64,000 bases of DNA from Adineta ricciae (lineage: Eukaryota > Rotifera > Eurotatoria > Adinetida > Adinetidae). Made by a program: the position numbers and the translations under genes. Each line of letters starts with the position of its first letter. Position 1 is the stretch's first letter. A model generated the notes under the pieces. That model had not been told where the DNA came from and searched no databases. It saw nothing but the letters and a program-made list of their open reading frames with translations. This document shows positions 52,404 to 64,000 of the stretch, piece by piece. The stretch spans positions 124,001-188,000 of the forward strand of contig CAJNOJ010000174.1 in the NCBI GenBank assembly GCA_905250025.1. The letters are read 5' to 3'.

Positions 52404-54025
52404 TTATATTCTTTCACGCCATTCATCAGTAATCAATTCATCATATTGTTTTCTTAGATAAAACAACAACTTATCGATATTGATTTTTTCCACGGTTGAG
52501 ATCGGTATCAACGGATAAGGAATGTATTGTCGAGTTTTTTCCAGTTGTAACTTAGCGTCGGCATCATCCATTTTATTTCCAAGAACGGTTATTTTTTTCT
52601 GTGTCAAATCAGTTCTATATTCACGTAATTCATTCATCAACAGATCGTATTGTTCCCATGGACGTTCAACACTCATATCGATAACAAGAAGTAATGCTAA
52701 ACATCGCTCGATATGACGTAGAAATCGGCTGCCTAAACCTTGTTCTTCTTTACAAGCACCGGGAACAATACCAGGAATGTCGGCGACTATAATGTTTCAT
52801 GCAAAAAAAGAATTGGTTCATGTTTGAGTGTGAGAAGAAGGCAAAATCAAACCGTGAATTTGAATGAAATCATCGTATTCGATTGAACCGAGTTGTGGTT
52901 GACGTGTAGTGAATTCATAATCGCCCACAATAGGTCGTGCTCGAGAAATTGTTCGCAAGAGACTGCTTTTACCAGCATTAGGAAAGCCAAGCTACAAAAA
53001 CAAAGAATTAGTAATACGAACATTGATGTGAAGAAACTTACTAAACCAAAATGCGCGATCAGTTGGAGTTCAAGTTTATACTTCTTTTTGTCACCATTCG
53101 CACCTAATTCGTATTCAGTTGGTGCTCGATTCATATTTGATAGAAAATAATAATTTCCTTTTCCACCTACAAAAACAAAATCAAGTCGAAACAACACCAT
53201 GAATAACATGTCTTCTTTACAGACATGCTTACCGCAATTCGATCATCTCACCTAAACCTCCCCGTGCTGCAATGAACTTCTGTTCATGTTTTCGTAATTC
53301 ACAAACAGTCTTCCCGTTAATTTTCTTCACTATGGTTCCGACAGGCACCTAGAAAACAGCGTAGGAACTACGAAACCGATTGAAATTGTTTGCTTCATAT
53401 TTACCGGAATTATCGAGTGTTCAGCTGATGTGCCCTTTTTGAAATTTGCTTCACCCGGTGCTCCATTATCAGCAATATACAATTTTCGAATATTATTCAA
53501 TGATGTCACATGTTTTGACGCTAAACGATCAAACAACTTCATCGAAAGTCTATTGTCTTCATTGGCGATGATTTCATTTAAAAAAACACTTTACAATCTT
53601 CAACAGACAAGTGATTTTTCTGTTTGTTCAATCATCAGTATGGCTTCGAATCATTGTTATGACTAGAGGCTATTGTATTACTTTTCGCATCACTTGTAAT
53701 TCAAAAGAGGGTTCTACTGTCTGGTATGTTTTACCTTGAAGGATAATGTGAGCACCGTTGCCGCCGTCTCCTCCGTTAGCTCCGCCAAATTCATTCTGAA
53801 ATGTTTTGGAAAATGACGCTCTTCCATCGCCGCCTTTTCCCGCCACTAGTCGAACTTCAACTTCATCTTGAAATTCATTATCCTAGATGCAGTAGTTTCT
53901 AGACATGCATTGTATATCCGTTGATTACTTACAAAATCCATAGATGCTTTCGGTTTTCGCGGCGCTAATGGTTTGGGCTGAAATGGTACTTTTGTCGTTA
54001 AGTGTCGAACAAATGTTCGAATCAT
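52404..54025 (-). CDS. MTG2: mitochondrial ribosome-associated GTPase 2 (Obg family)
   Basis: Obg-type GTPase (GTPBP5) acting in late assembly of the mitochondrial large ribosomal subunit. Seven exons: 53933..54025, 53735..53882, 53405..53556, 53252..53348, 53042..53166, 52853..52991, 52404..52786; 378 residues. A basic presequence ([12 protein letters not shown]) comes first. The Gly-rich Obg fold follows ([44 protein letters not shown]). The G domain has G1 [10 protein letters not shown]3 VADIPG and G4 NKMD. The second intron (53557-53734) is the only long one, about 180 bases. A closer donor-like GT is ignored because only 53735/53556 keeps the frame and the Obg-fold similarity. The gene is tandem with PRMT1, whose stop is 272 bases upstream. 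Confidence 0.93.
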
Positions 54026-54297
54026 TGTTCTTTCGTTTCCTTTTTCTTTTTCAATAATCTCGAAAAACAAAATAATAATAACGATGGTTTCATGTATTCT
54101 TCTGCTTTTTTTTCTCTCTTCTGAACAAAACACATTCGAATCAGAAGTTACACTGTCGAGCATAATTAGAAAGAAACAAGAACAAAAACAAAAAAAACAA
54201 CAAATTTGTCTCAGTTCATGTCCAGATGGATGTCTGACTAGGCTTCAAATCGGATCTATATGTGTTTATTTGTCTTTATTAAATTTGTTGGGAGCTT

Positions 54298-55687
<1,390 letters not shown>

Positions 55688-55781
55688 CTAAAATCTAGAA
55701 GATCAATTCAATCATGTTCTTCTTTTCCATATAAACATACCAAAAAAGAAAAGGAAAATCACATTGTCTATGCAACAAACA

Positions 55782-55803
55782 CCACACACACACACACACA
55801 CAC
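55782..55803 (+). repeat. CA dinucleotide microsatellite
   Basis: Uninterrupted (CA)n in the PRMT1 / TDP-43-like spacer, continuing as imperfect CA repeats to about 55820. Confidence 0.9.
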
Positions 55804-56036
55804 GCATACGCACACACAAATGCACAACAGATCGTTTTAAAAAAGGAAAAATGTCGAACACATGAACACAAAATTCTTTTTTTTCGTTAGACTAACGACA
55901 CACACACGCACACTGCAAAAAATGGAGAAAACTTACACACGCGCGAGTATTATTGCAGCTACTCAAAAAAATGAGATCGCAAGAACAGAAGAGAAGAAAA
56001 GAGAGAGAGAGACAAACACACACAAACACAACAGTT

Positions 56037-57399
56037 TCATCGATATGTATGATGTTGTGGACCCCATGGATCATTATTAAATTCATTGAATTTCCCAGTC
56101 GCCGTCGGACCATTCTGATAATGATGATGACTATATGCATTCGCTGCTTGTTCATTAATACCAGTCGCCCAATTATTCGCATCATATTTGTTTCCTTGTG
56201 GTTGCTGTTGTTGTTGTTGTTGCTGCTGCTGCTGTTGTTGTTGCTGTTGAAAAGCTTGAATGAATGCTTGCATCATGTTCGGATTTAACATTTGCTGCAG
56301 GAGTAATTGCTGCTGGTCAGGATTGTTCGAAGCAGCAGCACCGCCACCATTGCCACCATGAGGCATCATAGTATTGCCTGCGCCGTATTGAGAGTAGGAT
56401 GAGTAATGGTGAGGATTTCCAGGTGGTATCGAGCGAACATTATGAAAATTTCGATCTAAAGTTTAACAATATTGATTTCACTTCACTCTGTCAAAGTATT
56501 GGTATAAATTTCTCCCATCTAACTGAAGTTGGCTTTAGCAATTACTTTGAGATTATGCTTGTTTTCGAGAGATTTCACAATAGCTGTACATACCTGGTTT
56601 AGAACGTTTAAACTGGCTGTCACTCGGTTTTCCTTTCGGTTCTGCTGGTCCAACGTGTACACTGCATCTGTAATAGAACATAACAACGAAGTCATTAATA
56701 TTCTTATCGATCCTCTCTCTCTTCTTACCCATTGATGAAATGATCACCGTACAGAGATGGAACAATAGATGATTCAAGAAAAGTAACAAAAGCAAAACTT
56801 CTTGATGGACGAGGAATATACACATCAGTCACTTCTCCGAATCGTTTGAAATATTGATTGAGATCATCAGCAGTAACAATTTCTACACGTCAATTCGAAT
56901 TAACAACTATCTTTCCACTCAATTTCTCTTACCTGGAAGACGTGCTACAAACACTTTTCGTGCACATTCAGGTTCATGCATACCAGGATTCTAAAAGCGA
57001 ATGCAGATTGATAAGACAAATGAAATCTTGCTTTTAATTTACCTTCGAATCTGGAATTTTCAGGTCACATGTGCGTCCATCAATATGATGACGTTTATTT
57101 AATGCATTTAATTGTGATTCATAATCTTTAAAACGAACAAAACCAAATCCACGCGATTGTCCTTGAGCATCCCGTTTAATCTAGTAACACATCGAAAAAT
57201 CTTCTTCAAAACAAGCTCTATTCTCTCAAAAATGCTTTCTCACTTCACAAAAGACAAGTTCTCCAAATTGTTGAAAATAATTTCTGACATCATCTTCATT
57301 CGATCGATAATTTATGCCGAGTACAATCAAATCTACACAACGTGATGGGTCAAGACGTTGACTCGTGTTCGTAAATTGTGCATTAGGATCAATTTCCAT
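56037..57399 (-). CDS. TARDBP: TDP-43-like RNA-binding protein with poly-Gln C-terminus
   Basis: Nuclear protein binding UG-rich RNA in splicing and mRNA stability. Exons: 57244..57399, 57043..57180, 56933..56990, 56729..56882, 56594..56667, 56037..56455; 332 residues from the ATG of MEIDPNAQ. RRM1 has LIVLGINYR and RGFGFVRF with RHHIDGRTCDLKIP after it; RRM2 has KVFVARLP, DVYIPRPSRSFAFVTF and VHVGPAEPKG. These match TDP-43 motifs closely. The C-terminal region is Gly/Asn/Gln-rich with a run of about 15 Gln and ends DPWGPQHHTYR. The N-terminus is uncertain: an exon near 57475-57522 with a good donor is out of frame with this one, so it is probably 5'UTR or part of a longer form encoding the N-terminal oligomerisation domain, which I could not assemble. 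Confidence 0.85.
56201..56249 (-). repeat. CAA/CAG tract coding poly-Gln in the TDP-43-like gene
   Basis: About 16 consecutive Gln codons, a CAA/CAG mixture, in the low-complexity C-terminal region. Confidence 0.9.
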
Positions 57400-58190
57400 T
57401 TTAGATTTATTATTCCTAAATTGACTTATGAAGATTAGACAATGACGGAATAGCGCGCAAGGAACAAATCTTACTTTTTGAAACTCAATTGCAATGTACA
57501 ATGTTTGAATCTGAACAGCCATACACTGAAATAAATAAAAAGGCGAAGAAAATGAAATATAGGATGAAGATGAAATTTCACGGATAACAAAAAAAAATAA
57601 ACAAGCCAATCACTTTGACCGATCAAAGAGATATGACTGACTGGCTGAACTTTGTTTACAAAAAAGAGAATTATTTCCGAAGAAATGAAATTCTTTTGTT
57701 TAAAAATAAATTTGCGACTGAAAATATTATTTGAAGATTTATTTCGAAGATTTCTTGCTCATATATCACGAGGAAATAAGCCAACGACATCTATAGAGTA
57801 TATTAATTTTGCGAAAACCAATGAATAAAAAGATTTTTATTGACTTGACTCAGATATTTACATGAAAAAGTACACGACTCGAATCGAAACGTTTCTAAAT
57901 AATGGAATGGAAATGCAAAAAGTTCACTGGTACTCAATCTTTGACGATAGAGTTTTGATATAATCGTCAAGCATATCACATGATAGTCATCGCATCGATT
58001 GGAGTTGCAAATAGATCTTATTCTCTGTCATTGTCATGTAGGAACCGTGATCTAGGGCACAACTTGTATGGGTAAACTTTTCTTCCTAAAGAAAACCTAT
58101 TTTCGTGTAGAAATGATCATCCGCTGGTTTTATATTTCATCATTTACGGACGATAATCAATATTGGCAACTGTTTCGTTTTAGATTGATA
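57400..58190. promoter_or_regulatory. bidirectional region between TDP-43-like gene and SDHC
   Basis: About 790 bases between divergent starts. It holds the probable 5' exon of the TDP-43-like gene (near 57475-57525, minus), a splice acceptor (gttttag, about 58177-58183) just upstream of the SDHC ATG, and the motif copy at 57780. Confidence 0.4.
57780..57793 (+). promoter_or_regulatory. recurrent motif GCCAACGACATCTA, copy 4
   Basis: Shares the last 11 bases (AACGACATCTA) with copies 1 and 3. Lies between the divergent TDP-43-like and SDHC genes. Confidence 0.3.
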
Positions 58191-58988
58191 ATGTCTATTA
58201 CTCTCTTTCATCTTAATCGTCAATTACTCACACGAGCCTTGACTCGTACAGGTCCTTTAGCAATAGCGTATGCATTCGTTTTTTATATATTAAATTTCTT
58301 CTAATCGCTTCGAATTATATAGTCAACAAAAAGCTACTTCCAGTACTGTTACACCAGACGTAGCTAAATATCGAGCGAAATCTGCTGAATGGCTTGCAAC
58401 TAATGAGAAAAAGTACCAACGACCAATATCACCACACATACAAATCTATCGGTAATTGAACTTTCAATTTTACTTTTCTTACATAATATGCGCGTTTTTA
58501 GATTTCCTTTTCAAGTATGGTCATCTGGCTTTCATCGTATTAGCGGTTTGATGTTGAACGGAAGTATGAATATCGAACATTGTTTCTCTCGAAAACCAAA
58601 TGCAACTTATACATTTTAGTGTTATATACTGCTGGTCCACTTGCATTTCTTGCTACTGGTCATAGTACAGAAATTTTAAACTATATCTATTCGATGGACA
58701 TCCCAAGCTGGTTCATCTTTTCAGTGAAATTGTTCATTGCCTGGCCGTGAGTAGATCGAAGCTATCCTATTTCATGTTTTTTTTTTCTCTTCTTTTGTAG
58801 AATTTCATATCACGCATTGAACGGAATTCGTCATTTGGTAAGTGATTGATTTCGAATAGAACGTTGAACATTTATTTCATTTCTTTTAGGCGTGGGATAC
58901 TGGACGAGGTTTTGAAAACTTTGAAAAGATCAGTGCAGTGATTTTCCTCCTTTCATTTGTTCTCGCTGGTGTTATAACTCAACTGTAA
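58191..58988 (+). CDS. SDHC: succinate dehydrogenase cytochrome b560 subunit
   Basis: Membrane anchor of respiratory complex II in the inner mitochondrial membrane, binding heme b and ubiquinone. Six exons: 58191..58267, 58323..58451, 58502..58563, 58620..58746, 58801..58837, 58890..58988; 176 residues. A presequence rich in Arg/Leu/Thr (MSITLFHLNRQLLTRALTR) is followed by PISPHIQIYR and FQVWSSGFHRISGLML, the conserved quinone/heme-side segment with Ser and Arg. Then come TM segments and ISYHALNGIRHLAWDTG, carrying the heme-ligand His motif (H-x-x-x-G-x-R-H). The frame is open upstream to an ATG at 58068, but the tttcgttttag acceptor at 58183 and the quality of the shorter presequence favour 58191. 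Confidence 0.94.
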
Positions 58989-59131
58989 ATGAACTGATCG
59001 GTCAATCAATCTAAAAGAAAAACTTTGTCTTCAAGTCCCACATAGTTGCCTATTTCCTTTAGATCTGTAAGAGATTTCTTCTGCATGATTCTTTATCTTT
59101 CTTCTTCCTTAGACATTGTAAAATTTTTTTA

Positions 59132-59137
59132 AATAAA
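59132..59137 (+). terminator. putative poly(A) signal AATAAA for SDHC
   Basis: About 145 bases after the SDHC stop and 33 bases before the stop codon of the next, convergent gene. Confidence 0.4.
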
Positions 59138-59169
59138 AAACAAAAATGAGACCAAAAGCAAAAATGAAT

Positions 59170-60002
59170 TTATGGATTATAAACTCGCGGCGTCATTGCC
59201 ATTCGAGCACGAATAGCGTCAATATCGCTACGTAGTTCCTTCAAATTCAGTCGTAAGGAATCTGAACGTCCACGAGAAGTTCCAACGGATGAAGATGCCA
59301 AACGCATTTTATTCATTTCTACCTTCATTGCATGCATGTCATCAATTAAACGTTTTAAATATTGTTTGGTTTCACTTTCTGATTCGGTATTATTATTATT
59401 ATTGTTATTATTCGTTGGTGGCCCATATTTTAAGCGCATGCGAGATGGATGAGAGATTGTATTATAGAGTTTGGCTTCGGGTTTGGAAACTGAATGACTC
59501 TGTCCATTCATTTGATGTCGTCGATGATGATGATGACGGTGATGAGATGATTGGATAAGAATAGCTGATGCTTCGGCATTTTCCGCACTCAGTGGACGAC
59601 TTCGGAACGATTGATCGGGACGTTTCGGTGAAACCGAACGAGAACGTGTTGGTGACTGACTGTATGCATCGCTATTAGAAGCTTGTTGTGGTTCAATATG
59701 AGCAACAATCATACCATTGGTATTCGAAGGTGAAAGAGTAGTCTTGATTTTTTCGCCCGTTGGTAACGGAATTACTTTAGGTACATAGCTATAAAGGAAA
59801 AGAGAAATGTACGTTAGAAATGAACGAAATAAGTGACAGTAGCATCGAATAGACTCATTACCGGTTATAGATTCCCATTGGAACAACGGGTGCTTGTTGC
59901 GCAGCTTGCCATGCAGCTATTTGCTGTTGTTGGAAAAGTAATTGTTGCTGCTGAAACTGTTGCTGCTGTAGTTGCTGTTGTTGCAATTGCTGCTGCTGCT
60001 GC

Positions 60003-60033
<31 letters not shown>

Positions 60034-61030
60034 GCTGCTGTTGCTGTTGCTGTAGCGATTGCTGCGACGGCGACTGCTGTTGTTGAACTTGTTGATCTTG
60101 TGGTTCTATCGGTGATGTTTGACTGGCAGTGTCCTCAGCTACTTTTGGTTTAGTCGATTTCTGCGGCGATCGTGATCGATGTTTACGTCGATGTTTACTT
60201 CCGCTATCACTTGCCGTTTTACTTGACGAGTGTCCTGTTTTGTTCTTGCGTGGACTCTTATGTCGGCGATAGTTTGCACTTTCATCTCGACTACTATGAT
60301 AACTGTTATTAAACGGCGTATAACTAAGTTGAGGCAATGGAGGAGCTGACGACGGCGTTTTCTCTCTTGTTGCATTAATATCACTGTCACGTACATATAA
60401 AATTCGTTTCGGCGACTGTTGTCGACTGCCTTTACCATTACGAAAGGTTTCGTTGGATTTTTGCGAGGTTGGAGATACTATCTGTTTGTTATCAGGTGAT
60501 TTGGCTTCGACCATAATTTGATTTTCAGCACCTTTGCTAAATGATGATTGTTTCACATGACGGAAATCATCGCGGATCAAATGTGCATCGGATGGATGAA
60601 CGACATAAAGAAGAACACCTTTCATATTCGATTTGACTTCTTCATAAACAATACAAATCACATTATTTATATTTGGTTGCATAAAGATGTCATGAACATG
60701 TGCAATAGGAATAAATACTGGTATACGTGTACGTGCAATTTGCGGATCTTGTGCTTTGATTTGAATCCCGACTCGACTAATACGAATCCAAACAGCCGTA
60801 GCTAAAATAAATTCACATAGTAGCAGCGTGTGAGTGTATGGAAAGAACTTACTGTAAGGTTTTCCCGTAATGGCATGATTGATAATACTACGAATTGTAT
60901 CTGATGTATATGTACTTATCAAAGTTGAGTTAAGTGGAAAAGCGGTGTACCGTCGAGAAGTGACCCCATCATTCGGATTATTATATGTTATTAATTGATT
61001 CATAATCGATGTATTTGGCAAACAAATGAT
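59170..61030 (-). CDS. low-complexity protein with PTB-like N-terminal region and long poly-Gln (5' end open)
   Basis: Three exons, 60853..61030, 59862..60801 and 59170..59788, give 578 residues. The first begins at a splice acceptor and is open upstream, so more N-terminal exons are likely (an internal Met is at MNQL, 61003). The first ~150 residues look globular (ISRVGIQIKAQDPQ, then IPIAHVHDIF, then NVICIVYEEV and LLYVVHPSDAHLIRDDF), with the strand/helix rhythm of a PTB/PID domain ending in the usual C-terminal helix; this fold call is tentative. Then follow Ser/Arg/Lys segments (HRRKHRSRSPQKS), about 35 mostly Gln residues, a VPKVIPLP proline patch, SRSVSPKRP, a His run, a poly-Asn run, and a C-terminal coiled coil (YLKRLIDDMHAMKVEMNKM). 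I do not recognise the gene. Confidence 0.75.
59986..60052 (-). repeat. CAA/CAG tract coding poly-Gln
   Basis: About 22 consecutive Gln codons with further Gln-rich runs on both sides (59930-60090). Mixed CAA and CAG codons. Confidence 0.95.
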
Positions 61031-63126
61031 CTGAAAGGATGGGTGTCAACAAAATCGTGTCGAAGACTACGAGAGAACTATGAAGCAACCTTAGATAACA
61101 ATGATTGATATATATGTCTATTTCTCACTTTCTACTGTCGTCCTCGTCGTCGATGTCGACAAGTATATTTAATTATAGACTTCTTTCTTACTTTCAACTT
61201 TGACCAATGCTACAGAACAAAAGTGTCAATAAGAAATGTATGGACATATTCTATTTCTTCTTATTTCAACAGTCACGCTTGATTTGTATTCTTCTTTTTT
61301 CCTCGTTTTGATAATAATAACCATGTAGGAAAAAAATCATTAAATAGGACGAGTAACTTGAGGTTTTGCAACGTGCTCTGCTCAAATGATTGCTTTTTTG
61401 GCCACATCGAATCTGTCATCAATTGATCGTTCACTGACACGTCATAATGAAAATAGATAGGCGTACATTTTACATATATTATGACAAGTTGAAGAAGAAA
61501 AAAGACAAAAAAATGTGTCCATCCCTATACATATTGCGTTTTATGACATACAGCGAGTGACACCTACTAATGAACATTTATGTCACGTCGATTGAAGTTG
61601 TCTTAATCGAACTAAATGATGAATCGTTGATTAAAACGATTGATACAACAATTCCGTTAGTCTTCTGGAAAATTTCCTACGTTTTCTCTTCTCACAAAGG
61701 AAAATCGAGTGTATTTTTGAAAAACGAACTAATTTGATTATATCTAATGAAAAATGGAAATGTAATTGAAAAACGTACTTTTTCACAGCTAATTTTCTAT
61801 GACTGTCATCTGTCTCGTGGTTAATTACATTTTCATCAAAAAAGGTTTTTAACCTGGCCACAAGGTGCGCTAAGTTGTTCAAACAAGTTTGAGTACAAAC
61901 GAGTATCGCCAACGAAATCGGAAGAAATCTCTCTACTTTTTCGAAAACTTGAGATTTAAGGTCAAAGAGAGTAGTCGCGTGGATGAGAAAGAACACATAA
62001 ATCATCTCTGAAACGAGAACTATCTATCAACTTGTCATCTCTCTTGATGATGAGCTATGAAATCATGAACATATTTTATTGACCGTCAAGTTCAGATATG
62101 TGTTTGAGATATTACAAAAAAAAGAATCTCAAGTTGTTTCGTTTATGCTGAAGAAAAATGTCCGAAGAAAACTATTCGTTAGACGAGGGGGAAAAGGTAA
62201 CCGTGATCATGCTGTTATTCTTAACATTCCCACATTTATCAGCTGAGAAGAAATAAAGTAGCATATCGAAAATAAATAATTAATAAAAAATCAAATTAAT
62301 TTCATTCAGAAAAATATGTGCATTCGTTGAATTTTCTTTAATATTGCATATCCTTGACAGAATTTGATGGGTTTCAGACTTCATTAAAAATGTAAAGCTA
62401 CTTGATTAGATATTACTTGATGTTACTAAAGCACAAAAGAACGACAAAAGTTGGTGTAAGCTGTTTGAACTATATCGCCTACACATGACTGATCATGAGT
62501 GATACGTGTCTAACCTTTTTTTTCTCAGTGACAGTGGTGTTTAATGGCAGAAGGCAAATTATGTTGTACCAGGAAAATCGTGTACCCTTCATTAATCAAG
62601 CAGAACGTTATTTTGGTTGTATGAAAATGATCAGTGTACATTTCCTTCACCTTGTATGTCTGCGATAGAGGAGAAAAGCTAACATTGATAGTTTGTCTAC
62701 TTGCATGAAACAACACAATTGCGAAAATGTTGTCATATCTGTTAGAAGCACTCTTTCTAATTAGAATGACGTTTTACTCTAACCTTAAAGGACATCCAGC
62801 AGTGAGAATATATAAAAATTATCTCTTCAGAAATTCAAGAACATTGAATGTAATGGAAACTAATGCTGAGAAGATGAAATCATGATATTATCATTTGTAA
62901 TATTGATGAGAAGGGGAAGAAGAAAATGACAACGGATTATCCTATTAAGAAGGATTTCTCGATTTCTTGCTCGATGTACCCAACACTACCTACGAGGTTA
63001 TAATAATAAGAAAGTGGGCCAAGTAAATGTGCAAGAGATTTGATTTGATTTTCTTTATCGCGAACAAAAAGCAACATTGTCATGAAATTAAAAAAAAATA
63101 AAACACGAAACAAGCACATGATACAT
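61031..63126. other. intergenic, possible missing upstream exons
   Basis: About 2.1 kb. The gene at 59170-61030 needs at least one more 5' exon, presumably here, but I could not identify one with a matching donor. The other open frames (for example near 61631-62005, minus) lack recognisable content. Confidence 0.45.
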
Positions 63127-63980
63127 TTAGGGCAAATTTTCATCTGATCGAAATGATGGATTTTGTTCACCATGTACATGAACGTCATAGAATCCATCTT
63201 TGATAGTCGCTGATATGGTCGGTACATTCGCGTTCGTCTGTTGTTCAACGATCGGTAATGCAGATGTTGTTGCAAGAGATACATTCGAATTTATATTCAT
63301 ATTGATATTTGATTGACGACGACGATTTGTTGTCGATGGTAATGATATACGATATGCAGCAAGTATATCGAGATTACATAATGGACAATGTCGATGATTG
63401 AGTAACCAAGGATCGACACAATGATGATGAAATGAATGGCCACAAACTAAAGAGAAAAAGACGAAAAGAGATGAGAGACAAGAAATTGTTCATATTGATC
63501 AGAGATGCTTACCTAATTGCCGTACTGTATCACCCGTTTTTATTGTATCTAAACATATAACACATGACTCCTCTGTCGGAGGATTTTCAGTTACGTTAAC
63601 TAATGGTATTTTCGTCAGCGCTTTTTTTGCTGCATTCGATAAACGACTTTGTAATCGATCTTTTGCCGTACGCGCGCGATGTCGTTGACAATAATAAAAC
63701 ACGAGCCACGATATACATAATGATATTAATATACAAATTGACACAGCTATAAATATAGTTGCAGATTGCGAACCAAACCAAATAGTTTCATGAGCATAAT
63801 CATCGTAGTCCATGCCTGTGGGTTGTAAAGTGATATTCAATTTTGCACGCGGATCTTTCACTAAACTGAACAATAAGGAACCGATGAGTTTTCGAACATA
63901 AACAGAAAGTATATCAGAAGTATTTTGAATCATATTATACATTTCAAAACCAGGATTTTGTGGATCATAGATTATAACAG
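63127..63980 (-). CDS. PA-TM-RING type E3 ubiquitin ligase, 3' part
   Basis: Two exons, 63513..63980 and 63127..63446; the upstream exon starts at an acceptor (cttttctag), so the gene continues past the window end. Order: the end of a protease-associated-like luminal domain ([10 protein letters not shown]...[18 protein letters not shown]), a TM segment ([25 protein letters not shown]), a basic juxtamembrane stretch ([15 protein letters not shown]), and a RING-H2 finger (CVICLD, then [23 protein letters not shown]) with all eight metal ligands. The intron splits the RING. This is the layout of Goliath/RNF130/RNF150/RNF13-type ligases acting on endosomal or Golgi membranes. Which subfamily cannot be settled without the N-terminus. 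Confidence 0.9.
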
Positions 63981-64000
63981 CTAGAAAAGAGCAAATTTGA

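Noticed and set aside
53682..53734. Extending MTG2 exon 2 past 53735 to a second donor at 53681
   Set aside because: The extended frame cannot be joined in phase to the next exon, and the added residues do not resemble the Obg fold.

Overview
This is an animal nuclear genome, most likely from a bdelloid rotifer or a close relative. The genes are AT-rich with many GT-AG introns, mostly about 45-65 bases long. They encode ordinary metazoan proteins (Pax, PKA regulatory subunit, PRMT1, TDP-43-like, rootletin, a TDRD12-like Tudor helicase). Among them sits one intron-free gene of bacterial type, a glutathionylspermidine synthetase/amidase. Foreign genes of this kind are a known mark of bdelloids; the species assignment is inference. 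Exon boundaries were read by eye from splice signals, and reading phase was checked across the junctions of each gene model.

Layout. 1-2.3 kb: 3' end of a PKA type I regulatory subunit gene, then a secreted Cys-rich protein. 4.4-6.5 kb: a TBL1/ebi WD40 fragment (+) bounded by single N bases at 4648 and 6091 and lying inside an EF-hand gene (-) that it cuts in two, probably a scaffolding artefact. 6.5-11.75 kb: no recognisable gene. 11.8-18.2 kb: a divergent pair, TDRD12-like (-) and PCYT2 (+). 18.6-22.0 kb: a four-TM protein (+) converging on CFAP52 (-). 22.7-24.6 kb: the bacterial-type synthetase (-). 25.9-27.7 kb: alanine aminotransferase (-). 28.5-32.1 kb: IQCE (+), with a tail built from repeated exon pairs. 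32.4-34.3 kb: a Pax2/5/8-type gene (-). 36.4-49.1 kb: a 33-exon rootletin gene (-) that hosts a small membrane-protein gene on the opposite strand. 51.2-59 kb: compact housekeeping block with UNG (+), MTG2/GTPBP5 (-), PRMT1 (-), TDP-43-like (-) and SDHC (+). 59.2-64 kb: a poly-Q protein with a PTB-like N-terminus (-) and the 3' part of a TM-RING ubiquitin ligase (-).

Functional themes. Three genes belong to cilia or basal bodies (CFAP52, IQCE, rootletin). Four products are expected in mitochondria or have mitochondrial forms (UNG, MTG2, SDHC, ALT). There is no operon logic, but intergenic spacers are short and several gene pairs are divergent or convergent. A 14-base motif, ACTAACGACATCTA with variants, recurs in gene-start spacers and is the most interesting unexplained signal. 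No transposon proteins, tRNA, rRNA or CRISPR arrays were recognised.
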